A stretch of 64,000 nucleotides of DNA from [Zimmermannella] faecalis ATCC 13722 (GTDB lineage: Bacteria > Actinomycetota > Actinomycetes > Actinomycetales > Microbacteriaceae), in assembly GCF_000381765.1 (NCBI RefSeq), contig NZ_KB907074.1, positions 518,836 through 582,835 on the forward strand, given 5' to 3'. The notes under the pieces are model-generated. The model was not told where the DNA came from. It was given only the letters and a program-made list of their open reading frames with translations, and ran no database searches. This document shows positions 53,939 to 62,026 of the stretch, piece after piece; position 1 is the stretch's first letter; the number at the start of each line of letters is the position of its first letter. The translations under genes and the position numbers were made by a program.

Positions 53939-54304
53939 ATGCCGAAGTATGCCGTGATGCTGCGGTACGAGGTCGTCTCGGGTCTCGTGGTCGAGGCAAA
54001 AGACCAAGACGAGGCGGTCATGCTCGCAACTGAGTATGAGGCGAATCTCCAAGACAGCTTCGACGACACCGACGAGATCGAGGCGTGCGTGCGCGTCTGG
54101 GGCGACGGCGATGTCACCGCAGAGGCCGCCGCTGACGCCGACGAGGCCGCCGACCTGCTCGACGAATGGGCCGACGACCTTGACCTCGACGATGAGGACG
54201 AGGACGACTACGACGAAGACGACCTCGCCGACGACGAAGAGTTCGACGAGATCGATGACGACGCGGTTGAGCAGGGCGCGGGCTCCGCGGCGCAGCGCGA
54301 CTAG
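53939..54304 (+). CDS. Small protein with extremely acidic C-terminus, function unknown
   Basis: 121 residues. The first ~60 (PKYAVMLRYEVVSGLVVEAKDQDEAVMLATEYEANLQ) look like a small alpha/beta domain; the rest is dominated by Asp and Glu (for example DDEDEDDYDEDDLADDEEFDE). GAGAGGA stands before the ATG at 53939. Acidic tails of this kind can bind basic proteins or divalent cations. I do not recognise a family. A strong terminator follows. Confidence 0.7.
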   Translation: MPKYAVMLRYEVVSGLVVEAKDQDEAVMLATEYEANLQDSFDDTDEIEACVRVWGDGDVTAEAAADADEAADLLDEWADDLDLDDEDEDDYDEDDLADDEEFDEIDDDAVEQGAGSAAQRD

Positions 54305-54322
54305 TTCCGACCTTTCAGCACG

Positions 54323-54365
54323 AAGCGCGGCGGGCCCCACCGACTCGGTGGGGCCCGCCGCGCTT
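54323..54365. terminator. Strong bidirectional hairpin terminator
   Basis: Arms 54323-54343 and 54345-54365 pair perfectly over 21 bases around a single central C. It separates the convergent acidic-protein gene and the ABC ATPase gene. Confidence 0.85.
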
Positions 54366-54385
54366 TGTGGAGGTCTCGCGCTCTT

Positions 54386-55180
54386 CTACGTCGCGAGCAT
54401 CGTCTTGTCGTCGATGACGGCACCCTTGATCGCGGCGAACCGCCCGAGCAGGTCTTCGACGGTCGTCTTCGACTTCGCTTCACCGGCCACCTCATAGATG
54501 ATGCGACCCTCGTGCATCATGATGAGCCGGTTACCGAGGTCGATCGCCTGCTGCATGTTGTGCGTCACCATGAGCGTGGTTAGCGACTCCGACGCGACGA
54601 TGCGCTGCGTGAGCTCGGTCACGTGCGCGGCGCGTGCCGGGTCGAGCGCGGCAGTGTGCTCATCGAGCAGCAGAATCGACGGCTTGGTGAAGCCCGCCAT
54701 GAGGAGCGACAGCGCCTGCCGCTGGCCGCCCGAGAGCAGGCCGACGAGCGTCGTAAGGCGGTCCTCGAGACCCAGATCGAGGCTCTTCAGCTCGTCACGG
54801 AACAGCGACTTCCGTTTGCGCGTGATGCTCGTGCCGAGGCCGCGACCCTTACCGCGCCGCAGCGCGAGCGCGAGGTTCTGCTCGATCGTGAGGTCGGGTG
54901 ACGTTCCCGCCATCGGGTCTTGAAACACGCGACCGATGTAGCGCGCGCGGCGGAAGTCGGGCATCCGTCGCACCGAGGTGCCGTCGATACGCACGTCGCC
55001 GCGGTCGACCGTGAGCTTGCCCGACACCGCGTTGAGCAGCGTCGATTTGCCCGCACCGTTCGAGCCGATCACGGTGACGAAGTCGCCGTTCGCGAGGTGC
55101 AGGTCGACGTCGACGAGCGCCTTCTTCTCGTTCACCGTGCCGGGGAAGAACGTTTTCGAGATCTTGTCTACGTCAAGCAT
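54386..55180 (-). CDS. ABC importer ATPase (COG1101, TrpXYZ-like system)
   Basis: 264 residues: Walker A GSNGAGKSTLLNAVSG, Q-loop VFQDPMAGTSPDLTIEQN, signature GLLSGGQRQALSLLMAG, Walker B ILLLDEHTAALDP and H-loop MVTHNMQQAIDLG. The Walker B Glu is present. COG1101 ATPases pair with COG4120 permeases and COG2984 binding proteins, as here. Substrate is often annotated as tryptophan/tyrosine but is not proven. Starts by TGATG overlap with the permease gene. Confidence 0.87.
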   Translation of the reverse strand: MLDVDKISKTFFPGTVNEKKALVDVDLHLANGDFVTVIGSNGAGKSTLLNAVSGKLTVDRGDVRIDGTSVRRMPDFRRARYIGRVFQDPMAGTSPDLTIEQNLALALRRGKGRGLGTSITRKRKSLFRDELKSLDLGLEDRLTTLVGLLSGGQRQALSLLMAGFTKPSILLLDEHTAALDPARAAHVTELTQRIVASESLTTLMVTHNMQQAIDLGNRLIMMHEGRIIYEVAGEAKSKTTVEDLLGRFAAIKGAVIDDKTMLAT

Positions 55181-56130
55181 CAGCGCTGTCCTTCCGTGAC
55201 CGGTTCCGCCTGCGTTGCGGGTTGCGATTGTTTGCCGCGAATCATGCGGTTGAGGCCGAGCCGCTTACCGATGCCGAAACGCGGAATCAGCAGGGCGATC
55301 ACGACGATGACCGCGGTGATGAGTCGCACGTCGGTGTTGCTGAGGCCGGCGGTGAGGGCTGCGTAGATGACGAGGCGGTAGAGCACCGCGCCGACAATGA
55401 CGCCGAAGCTCGCGAGCCACACCCAGCGGTTACCGAAGAACGCCTGGCCGAGGATCACCGACGCGAGGCCGATGAGGATCAGGCCGACGCCCATCGAGAT
55501 GTCGGCCGAACCCGTGTACTGCGCGACGAGTGCGCCGCCGAGGGCGACGAGGCCGTTCGAGAGGGCGAGCGTGAGGATCTTCATGCCGTCGGTGTTGACG
55601 CCGAACGAGCGGATCATCTGTTCGTTGTTGCCCGTAGCCTGAATCGCGAGGCCGAGGTCGGTTGCGAGGAACCAGTCAATGATGAGCTTCAGCACAAACA
55701 CCGCGAGGAAGAGGATGCCGACCGAGCCCCAGGTGCCGAGCAGGTCGGCCTCCCGCAGGCCGCTGAATGCCGACTCCGAGCTGCGAATACCGACGTTCGA
55801 GAGCGCGGGCGTGCCGTTCGAGAGGCCCATGATGCGCAGGTTCACCGACCACAGCGCGATCATGGTGAGGATTCCGGCGAGCAGGCCGTCGATCTTGCCG
55901 TAGGTGTGGAGCAGGCCCGTGATGGCGCCGGCCACCATGCCGGCGGCGAACGCGAGCAGCATGGCGAGCACGGGGTTCACCTCGTGGCTGAGGCACACGG
56001 CGGCGACGGCGGCGCCGGTAGTGAAACTACCGTCGACCGTGAGGTCAGGGAAGTTCAGGATGCGGAAGGTGAGATACACACCGAGCGCGACTACGGCGTA
56101 AATAAGGCCGAGTTCGAACGCACCAATCAT
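55180..56130 (-). CDS. ABC importer permease (COG4120)
   Basis: A 316-residue permease of the branched-chain-type fold with about nine helices; FELGLIYAVVALGVYLTFRILNFPDLTVDGSFTTGAA at the N-terminus is the family mark. Its stop overlaps the ATPase start by one base. A hairpin lies between it and the binding-protein gene, so it is likely expressed at a lower level than that gene. Confidence 0.87.
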   Translation of the reverse strand: MIGAFELGLIYAVVALGVYLTFRILNFPDLTVDGSFTTGAAVAAVCLSHEVNPVLAMLLAFAAGMVAGAITGLLHTYGKIDGLLAGILTMIALWSVNLRIMGLSNGTPALSNVGIRSSESAFSGLREADLLGTWGSVGILFLAVFVLKLIIDWFLATDLGLAIQATGNNEQMIRSFGVNTDGMKILTLALSNGLVALGGALVAQYTGSADISMGVGLILIGLASVILGQAFFGNRWVWLASFGVIVGAVLYRLVIYAALTAGLSNTDVRLITAVIVVIALLIPRFGIGKRLGLNRMIRGKQSQPATQAEPVTEGQR

Positions 56131-56172
56131 GTGCGTCTCCTCTCTTGCGGGTGGGAAAGGGTTGCCGGGAAT

Positions 56173-56215
56173 GCCGAACGGGTGGCCGCACTTGTGGCGC
56201 GGCCACCCGTTCGGC
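56173..56215 (-). promoter_or_regulatory. Intercistronic hairpin between binding-protein and permease genes
   Basis: A perfect 17-base stem (56173-56189 with 56199-56215) and a nine-base loop. No T-run follows on the minus strand, so it may be an attenuating or mRNA-protecting hairpin giving more binding protein than permease. Confidence 0.65.
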
Positions 56216-56229
56216 GCTGCGCGGTGGTG

Positions 56230-57234
56230 CTACTCGATCACCGTTGCGGCGCGGTCAATGAGGTCCTGCGGCAGCTCGATGCCAACAGCCTCGGCGCCCG
56301 CTGGGTTCACCACGAGGTCAAACTCGGTCTGTTCCTCGACCGCCATCGTCGCCGGGTCTTCGCCGTCCTGCAGGATGCGGATCGCCATCTCACCCGTCTG
56401 CACGCCAAGCTTCGAGTAGTCGAGGCCGAGGGTGGCAACGGCGCCCGACTCCACGGGGCCGGTGTCGCCCGAGACGACGGGAACCTGGTTGTTCTCGGCG
56501 TAGGTGAGCACGGTGTCGATACCCGAGACGACGGTGTTGTCGGTCGGGACATAGATCGAGTCGACGTCACCGAGCGAGTCGAGGGCCGTCGGCACCTCGC
56601 CGACGTTCGTGATCGTCGCGGTCTTGAGCTCGAGCCCGAGCTCATCGGCCTTCTCCTGCGCGAGGTCGACCTGCACCTGCGAGTTCACCTCGCCCGACGA
56701 ATAGACGATGCCGACCGACTCGGCGTCGGGCGCGAGCTCGGTGATGAGCTCGATCTGGTCGGCGACCGGGTTGAGGTCGGTCGTGCCGGTGACGTTGCCG
56801 CCCGGCTCCTCGGCGCTCGCGACGAGGTCGGCCGCAACCGGGTCGGTGACCGCGGTGAACAGTACGGGAATCTCGGTGATTGCCGTTGCCGCCGACTGGG
56901 CGGCGGGCGTCGCGACCGCGAGCACGAGGTCGATGTCGGGATCGCCCGCGAAGCCGGCGGCGATCGTTTGGGCAGTCGACTGCTCGCCGTTCGCGACCTG
57001 GATGTCGAACTCGGCGTCAATGCCGGCCTCGGTGAAGGCCTGCTGGAAGCCCTCAGTCGCCGCGTCAAGGGCTGGGTGCTGCACGAGCTGGATCACACCG
57101 ATCTTGAACGTGTCGTCACCACCTCCGCCCGCACCTTCGGTTGAACCGGCGTCGCCGCCGTTCGAGCACGCGCTGAGCGCGAGCGAGCCAACGGCGAGCA
57201 TGCCGAGAGCAGCAAGAGATTTACGGATACGCAT
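56230..57234 (-). CDS. ABC importer substrate-binding lipoprotein (COG2984)
   Basis: 334 residues. A signal peptide with lipobox LSAC (Cys ~23) and a Gly/Ser linker precede a two-lobe binding protein: FKIGVIQLVQHPALDAATEGFQQAF, LVLAVATPAAQSAATA, PVLFTAVTDPVAADLV and SIYVPTDNTVVSGIDTVL. This is the ABC_sub_bind family whose members are linked to aromatic amino acids or other small ligands; TrpX is the best-known relative. It leads the importer operon. No T-box or trp-type leader is visible upstream. Confidence 0.88.
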   Translation of the reverse strand: MRIRKSLAALGMLAVGSLALSACSNGGDAGSTEGAGGGGDDTFKIGVIQLVQHPALDAATEGFQQAFTEAGIDAEFDIQVANGEQSTAQTIAAGFAGDPDIDLVLAVATPAAQSAATAITEIPVLFTAVTDPVAADLVASAEEPGGNVTGTTDLNPVADQIELITELAPDAESVGIVYSSGEVNSQVQVDLAQEKADELGLELKTATITNVGEVPTALDSLGDVDSIYVPTDNTVVSGIDTVLTYAENNQVPVVSGDTGPVESGAVATLGLDYSKLGVQTGEMAIRILQDGEDPATMAVEEQTEFDLVVNPAGAEAVGIELPQDLIDRAATVIE

Positions 57235-57302
57235 TTTCTACGACCCCTTTGTCAAATACGTGTCGATCCCATGTGGGATGTACAGCGAAAACTAGCAGGA
57301 GT

Positions 57303-57330
57303 TTGCCGGGATGGCGGAACTAGTTATACA
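57303..57330 (+). promoter_or_regulatory. Promoter of the Lrp-hydrolase operon
   Basis: TTGCCG (57303-57308) and TATACA (57325-57330) are 16 bases apart; a start near 57337 supports the downstream ATG of the Lrp gene at 57368. Confidence 0.45.
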
Positions 57331-57367
57331 TTCTGTCAATAGTCCTGACGAATGCAAAGGTGCAGAC

Positions 57368-57856
57368 ATGGATCGACTCGACTACCAGATCGTGGAGCTG
57401 TTCACGCGCCGACCCGACTCGAGCGTGCTGTCGGCCTCGCGCGACCTCGGTGTTGCGCGGCCGACGGTACAGGCGCGACTGAATCGCCTGCGCGAGCGCG
57501 GGGTGCTCGTCGACATCGTGCCGAAGCTGCAGCCCGGCCCCATGGGGTACCCGGTGCAGGCGATGGTGATGTTACAGATTGACCAGCGAATCGGGCATCA
57601 TGGGCTCCATGATCGGCTTTTGGCGATCCCCGAGGTGATTGATTGCTCGACGATGGCGGGCCCATGGGACATGTTGCTCCGAGTGGTCGCACACTCAAAT
57701 ACCGACCTCCAACGCGTGATCGACCGCATTGGCTCACTCGAGGCAGTCGGGCGCACGAGCACCTCGATCGTGCTGCGCGATCTCGCGCGCGACCGAGTGC
57801 TCCCACTCATGGATGACGCCACCCGCGACGGAAAGTCCGACACCACCCCACGATGA
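57368..57856 (+). CDS. Lrp/AsnC-family transcription regulator
   Basis: A 162-residue feast/famine regulator: a winged HTH (LDYQIVELFTRRPDSSVLSASRDLGVARPTVQARLNRLRERGVL) and a C-terminal RAM domain. The ATG at 57368 has AAAGG seven bases upstream; an ATG at 57311 lies within the predicted promoter and is rejected. It is divergent from the COG2984 importer and co-transcribed with a hydrolase gene (ATGA overlap), so it may control both (inference). Confidence 0.85.
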   Translation: MDRLDYQIVELFTRRPDSSVLSASRDLGVARPTVQARLNRLRERGVLVDIVPKLQPGPMGYPVQAMVMLQIDQRIGHHGLHDRLLAIPEVIDCSTMAGPWDMLLRVVAHSNTDLQRVIDRIGSLEAVGRTSTSIVLRDLARDRVLPLMDDATRDGKSDTTPR

Positions 57857-58698
57857 CGAAGTTCACCGACGTTTTTCCGAGCGACCAGGGCCGCTGGCTG
57901 CAGTGGGTTCGCTTCGGCGACCCCGCCGCGCCGCCGATCCTCTCGTTCCACGGTGCGCCGGGTTCCCGCCTCGAGGCGGCGATGTACACCCGCGCCGCCG
58001 ACCACTTCGGTGTGCAGGTCGTGTGCCTCACGCGCCCCGGGTTCGGCCTGTCGACGTGGCAGCCGCAGCGTGATGTGCCGACGTTTCTCGGCGATGTGCA
58101 ACGGTTCGTGGATGCGCAGGGCTGGGAGCGCTTCGGCGTCGCGGGCTACTCGGCGGGCGGAGCCTATGCACTCGGCACAGCGCACCTAATGCCCGAGCGA
58201 GTCACCGCCGTGGGCCTGCTCGCTCCGGCCGCCCCGATGAGATTCACCGGCACCCTGGTTGGCCCGAACCTCGCGATTTTCGCGGGCCTCGCGGCGGGCG
58301 CAGGAACAGTCGGTCAGCGCTCGGCGCTCCGTTCGACGCGACAGTTCGCCGGACGCCGTCTCGACCGGCGGCACGGACTCCCCGACTCCTCGGGCGACGC
58401 GTTTCTCGACTCGGTGTTCGGTGCATTCCTGCGCGGCCCACGCGGGGTCGTGCACGACCTCCTCCTCGTGCTCACCGACTGGGGCTTCGACCCCGCCGAC
58501 CTCGACCGGAGCATCCCGGTTGAGCTCTGGCAGGGCAAACGCGACCTCTCCGTGCCGTGGCGCGCGAGCGCGCAGCTCGCCCGGCGCATCCCAAACTGCA
58601 CGTTCCGGCTCGATCGCACCGCAAACCACTTCTCGGTCTACACGCGGCACGCCGACGAGATTGTTGGCAGCTTGGCCCGGTACGCTCTCGCGACATGA
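57853..58698 (+). CDS. Alpha/beta hydrolase
   Basis: A 281-residue hydrolase. The oxyanion region is LSFHGAPGSRLEAAM; the nucleophile Ser is in GVAGYSAGGAYAL; a late Asp (GKRDLSVPW) and His (TANHFSVYTRH) finish the triad. FGLSTWQPQRDVPTF recalls haloalkane-dehalogenase-like or esterase members. Substrate unknown. It overlaps the Lrp gene and the next gene by four bases each. Confidence 0.85.
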   Translation: MTKFTDVFPSDQGRWLQWVRFGDPAAPPILSFHGAPGSRLEAAMYTRAADHFGVQVVCLTRPGFGLSTWQPQRDVPTFLGDVQRFVDAQGWERFGVAGYSAGGAYALGTAHLMPERVTAVGLLAPAAPMRFTGTLVGPNLAIFAGLAAGAGTVGQRSALRSTRQFAGRRLDRRHGLPDSSGDAFLDSVFGAFLRGPRGVVHDLLLVLTDWGFDPADLDRSIPVELWQGKRDLSVPWRASAQLARRIPNCTFRLDRTANHFSVYTRHADEIVGSLARYALAT

Positions 58699-59525
58699 GT
58701 GCAACATCGCAGCAACCGGCCGCACCCCAGCGGCGTGACGTCATTGTGCGCGCACTCGACCGAGCGCTCGTTGCGCAGCGACCCGCCGCGCGGGCGTTCG
58801 CCCGGCGTCTGCGCCGTGCCGCGCCGGACGCGACGCCCGACGACCTCCTGCTCGCAACCGAGAAGTGGTTCCGTCGCACGGCGATGGGCGCCGGTGGCAG
58901 CGTCGGCGCGGCAAGCGCGATTCCGGGAATCGGCACCGTGAGTGGGCTCGCGCTCGTGACCGCCGAGGTGGTGTCGTTTCTCGACCTCAGCGCCCTGTAC
59001 GCGCTCACCGTTGCAGAGATTCACGGTGACGCGACCGACGATCCGGAGCGCGCACGCGCCCTCGTCATGGGCATCCTCCTCGGCGAGCGGGGCCGCAAGC
59101 TCGTCCTCGAATTCGTGCGTTCGCGCGCGCCGCAGACCTTTTTCAAGACCACCGCGTGGGGTTCACTCGTCACCGAGGCGCTCCCCCAGGCCTTTATTGG
59201 CGACCTCGGCCAGCGGCTCTCGGCGACATTCTTGTCGAAGTTCGCGTCGAGCCACATCGGCGGGTTCGTCGGCAAGCTCCTACCGTTCGGTATCGGCGCG
59301 GCGGTCGGCGCGCTCGGCAACCGGGTGCTCGCGAACGATGTGATCCGCGCCGCGTCAACGGCGTTTGGCGATGCACCCACCACGTTCTCGGGTGACCTCA
59401 GCAACGACACGCTGGCCGGCATCGATGCCGCGAGCCCCCGGTTCCAAAAGCGGCAGCAGCGGGCGGAGCGAAAACTCGCGCGCGCAACCCGGCGAGCCGA
59501 GCTCCCGGCCGCATCCCGAGACTGA
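58695..59525 (+). CDS. Conserved membrane-associated protein, unknown function (EcsC-like?)
   Basis: A 276-residue protein with hydrophobic Gly/Ala-rich helices (MGAGGSVGAASAIPGIGTVSGLALVTAEVVSFLDL) and a second such stretch (FVGKLLPFGIGAAVGALGN). The layout resembles EcsC-type proteins, but I am not sure of the family. The C-terminus is basic. It overlaps the hydrolase gene by ATGA and may help it act at the membrane (inference). Confidence 0.65.
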   Translation: MSATSQQPAAPQRRDVIVRALDRALVAQRPAARAFARRLRRAAPDATPDDLLLATEKWFRRTAMGAGGSVGAASAIPGIGTVSGLALVTAEVVSFLDLSALYALTVAEIHGDATDDPERARALVMGILLGERGRKLVLEFVRSRAPQTFFKTTAWGSLVTEALPQAFIGDLGQRLSATFLSKFASSHIGGFVGKLLPFGIGAAVGALGNRVLANDVIRAASTAFGDAPTTFSGDLSNDTLAGIDAASPRFQKRQQRAERKLARATRRAELPAASRD

Positions 59526-59552
59526 GCGACGAAGTTTTCGACAGTTTTCAAT

Positions 59553-59574
59553 TTTACTTGCATCTGCAAGTAAA
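59553..59574. promoter_or_regulatory. MarR operator (22-base perfect palindrome)
   Basis: Arm TTTACTTGCA (59553-59562), centre TC, then the exact mirror arm to 59574. It covers the -35 of the marR promoter, 19 bases before the start codon, as expected for autoregulation. Confidence 0.8.
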
Positions 59575-59586
59575 TATTGCGATACT
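59558..59586 (+). promoter_or_regulatory. Leaderless promoter of the MarR gene
   Basis: TTGCAT (59558-59563), 17 bases, GATACT (59581-59586), then six bases to the ATG. The -35 lies inside the palindromic operator. Confidence 0.6.
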
Positions 59587-59592
59587 CGGACC

Positions 59593-60174
59593 ATGGCAGA
59601 ACGTGGCTGTGGAGCGGAGCAAGAATCGAAGTGGCTGTCGGCCGACGAGCGGGCGGCCTGGATGCGCCTCTTCGGCACCCTGCAGCTACTGCCCGGAGCG
59701 CTCGACTCGCACATGCGCAAGCACGCCGGGCTCACGCTCACCGAGTACTACGCGCTCGCGATGCTTTCCGACACCCCCGACCGGCGGCTCCAGACGAAGC
59801 AGCTCGCCGTGTTTACGAACACGACGCTCTCGCGCCTCTCCCGCGTGATTTCCGGCCTCGAGTCTGAGCAGCTCGTCGTGCGCGTGCCGAATGAGCACGA
59901 CGGCCGAGCCACCGACATCGAGCTGACGGATGCGGGGCTCGAGCGGCTGCGCGCCTCGGCGCCCGATCACGTCGCGTTCGTGCGGCAGATGGTGTTCGAG
60001 CCGCTCGGCGCCGCCGGGGTCGGTGAGCTGCACCGATCGATGGACGCGATTCTCGGCGCACTCGACCCGAACCAGGACCTGCTCCGCGACCCGCTCGAGC
60101 TCGCGGAGGCGTCGGCGCCGACGAGCGACCCCGATCCCGACAACGGCCATCGTGGTTCGTTGTCGGATCAGTGA
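59593..60174 (+). CDS. MarR-family transcription regulator
   Basis: A 193-residue regulator with the winged helix in LTLTEYYALAMLSDTPDRRLQTKQLAVFTNTTLSRLSRVISGLESEQLVVRVPNEHDGRATDIELT; the wing D-x-R-A is present. The C-terminal helix ends in a low-complexity tail. The chosen ATG is 6 bases after its -10 and just after a perfect operator, which points to autoregulation. The ThDP enzyme gene downstream has a different palindrome, so the MarR protein is not clearly its regulator. Confidence 0.88.
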   Translation: MAERGCGAEQESKWLSADERAAWMRLFGTLQLLPGALDSHMRKHAGLTLTEYYALAMLSDTPDRRLQTKQLAVFTNTTLSRLSRVISGLESEQLVVRVPNEHDGRATDIELTDAGLERLRASAPDHVAFVRQMVFEPLGAAGVGELHRSMDAILGALDPNQDLLRDPLELAEASAPTSDPDPDNGHRGSLSDQ

Positions 60175-60213
60175 ACGTCCTTCAAAAAACATCGCGGCTA
60201 CTTTTGACACAAT

Positions 60214-60231
60214 CCGGTAGGTACCCACCGG
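60214..60231. promoter_or_regulatory. Palindrome upstream of the ThDP enzyme gene
   Basis: CCGGTAGGTACCCACCGG: an 18-base inverted repeat with one mismatched pair. TTGACA lies just upstream at 60204-60209, so the palindrome would occupy the promoter spacer and -10 region. Confidence 0.5.
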
Positions 60232-60256
60232 TAGTCCATGCAAAGGAGCTTGCAAA

Positions 60257-61957
60257 ATGGAACCTCCCGCCACAGGCGCGATTCCTACGATCGATGTTGT
60301 CACCGCACAGATGCACCAGCGCACCGCGCGCAAATCCGCGGGTCACAAGATCGTCGATTCCCTCGAGGCGCACGGCGTCAAGCGGGTCTATGTCGTGCCG
60401 GGCGAGAGCTACCTCGATGTGCTCGACGGGCTCCACGACTCGTCGATTGAGACGATCGTCTGCCGCCACGAGGGCGGCGCCGCGTACATGGCGGAGGCCG
60501 ACGGCAAGCTCGGGGAGATCCCCGGCGTCGCGATGGTGACGCGCGGCCCCGGTGCCGCGAACGCGCACGTGGGGCTCCACACCGCGTGGCAGGATTCGAC
60601 CGCGATGGTGCTCTTCGTTGGGCTCATCCCCTTCGAGCACCGCGAGAAGGAGGCGTTCCAGGAGTTCGACCCGAAGCGTTGGTTCGCCTCGGGCGCGAAG
60701 CGCGTCATGGTGCTCGACCACCCGGCCCGCGCGAGCGAGGTCGTCGCCGAGGCGATGTTCGCGGCCTCCTCGGGTCGCCCCGGCCCCGTCGTCGTCGGCC
60801 TGCCGGAAGACATCATCACGGAGCTCATCGACACGCCCGTGCACCCCCAGATTCCCGTCGCCCTCGGCGGCATGACGGTCGACGACTGGAAGTCGCTGCG
60901 TGCATCCCTCCTCGCCTCCGAGAAGCCGCTGTTCGTGACCGGCGGCAACGACTGGACCACGCAGTCGGCCGAGGCGCTCAGCGGCTGGCTCGAAGAGCAC
61001 TCGCTGCCCGCCGCCGCCGAGTGGCGTACCGAGGGCACCGTCCCCTTCGACTCCCCCTCGTACGTCGGCCCGCTCGGCTACGGCCGCCCCGACTTCTCGC
61101 ACAAGCTGCTCGATGAGACCGACCTCATCGTCTTCGTGGGCACCGTGCCCGGTGACGTCATCACGAGCGGGTTCACCTCGCGCCAGAACTGGAACCAGCG
61201 CAACTTCATCGTCACGATCGACCCGTCGCTGCGCGGTCGCTCGGGCCCGATCTCGCACCAGATCGTGGCGAAGCCGCACAGCTTTGTTCGTGACCTCGTG
61301 CGCATGGATCTCCCGGTGAAGGACTCGTGGCGCGAGTGGACGCAGCGTCTGCGGCAGCAGCAGGTGGAGTGGTCGGCCGCACCCTCGACCGAGCCTCGCG
61401 AGGGCACGGCGACGATGGAGACCCTTATGGGTAACCTCGTGACGCGCCTCCCGCACGACGCGATGGTCACGTTCGGTGCCGGCGAGCACACGAACTGGGC
61501 GCACCGCTACTTCCCCACCCAGGGATACGCGTCGATGATTTCGGCGCGCAACGGCTCGATGGGCTACTCGGTGCCGTCGGCGGTCAGCGCGGCGCTGAAC
61601 TTCCCCGGCCGCGTCGTCGTCACCATCGCGGGTGACGGTGAGTTCCTCATGAACGGCCAGGAGCTCGCAACTGCCGCCCAGTACGGCGCGAAGCCGCTCG
61701 TCATCGTCATGGACAACGGCGAGTACGGCACGATCCGCACGCACCAGGAGCACCACTACCCCGAGCGCATCTCGGGCACGCAGCTGAAGAACCCCGACTT
61801 CGCGAAGCTCGCGGAGTCGTTCGGAGGCGTCGGCATTCGCGTCGAGCGCGACGCCGACGTGCCCGCCGCCGTCGAGCGCGCCCTCGAGACGGTGCAGCAG
61901 GGCGACACGTTCGCGCTGATTCACCTCATCGTCGAGCAGCGCCAGAAGGCGTTCTAG
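60257..61957 (+). CDS. Thiamine-diphosphate-dependent enzyme, acetolactate-synthase-like family
   Basis: A 566-residue three-domain ThDP enzyme. The N-terminal catalytic Glu is in VPGESYLDVLDGL; VTRGPGAANAHVGLHTAWQDS is the usual PYR-domain block; the C-terminal ThDP/Mg motif is GDGEFLMNGQELATAAQYGAKPLVIVMDN. It lacks clear marks that would set it as true acetolactate synthase (a catalytic large subunit with regulatory partner IlvH), and no ilvN/ilvC is near; a decarboxylase or lyase on another 2-oxo acid is equally possible. AAAGGAG is eight bases before the ATG. Confidence 0.82.
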   Translation: MEPPATGAIPTIDVVTAQMHQRTARKSAGHKIVDSLEAHGVKRVYVVPGESYLDVLDGLHDSSIETIVCRHEGGAAYMAEADGKLGEIPGVAMVTRGPGAANAHVGLHTAWQDSTAMVLFVGLIPFEHREKEAFQEFDPKRWFASGAKRVMVLDHPARASEVVAEAMFAASSGRPGPVVVGLPEDIITELIDTPVHPQIPVALGGMTVDDWKSLRASLLASEKPLFVTGGNDWTTQSAEALSGWLEEHSLPAAAEWRTEGTVPFDSPSYVGPLGYGRPDFSHKLLDETDLIVFVGTVPGDVITSGFTSRQNWNQRNFIVTIDPSLRGRSGPISHQIVAKPHSFVRDLVRMDLPVKDSWREWTQRLRQQQVEWSAAPSTEPREGTATMETLMGNLVTRLPHDAMVTFGAGEHTNWAHRYFPTQGYASMISARNGSMGYSVPSAVSAALNFPGRVVVTIAGDGEFLMNGQELATAAQYGAKPLVIVMDNGEYGTIRTHQEHHYPERISGTQLKNPDFAKLAESFGGVGIRVERDADVPAAVERALETVQQGDTFALIHLIVEQRQKAF

Positions 61958-61967
61958 CGACGTACCG

Positions 61968-62015
61968 AACGAACCGGGCCGGTCTCCCCACGTGGGGAGG
62001 CCGGCCCGGTTCGTT
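61968..62015. terminator. Bidirectional hairpin terminator
   Basis: Arms 61968-61991 and 61992-62015 form a 24-base near-perfect palindrome (one G-T pair). It separates the convergent ThDP enzyme and metallo-hydrolase genes. Confidence 0.85.
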
Positions 62016-62026
62016 TGAGGCGAGGC

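Noticed and set aside
55222..57144. A 640-codon open frame on the plus strand
   Set aside because: It is antisense to the ABC permease and binding-protein genes, spans their intergenic hairpin, and its translation is Asp/Glu/Arg/His-rich, as expected for the mirror of high-GC coding DNA.
57235..57367. Possible T-box or trp attenuator before the COG2984 importer
   Set aside because: Only 133 bases separate the divergent starts; there is no T-box core and no terminator/antiterminator pair.
60182..61924. A 580-codon minus-strand frame
   Set aside because: Antisense to the ThDP enzyme, which has all catalytic motifs.
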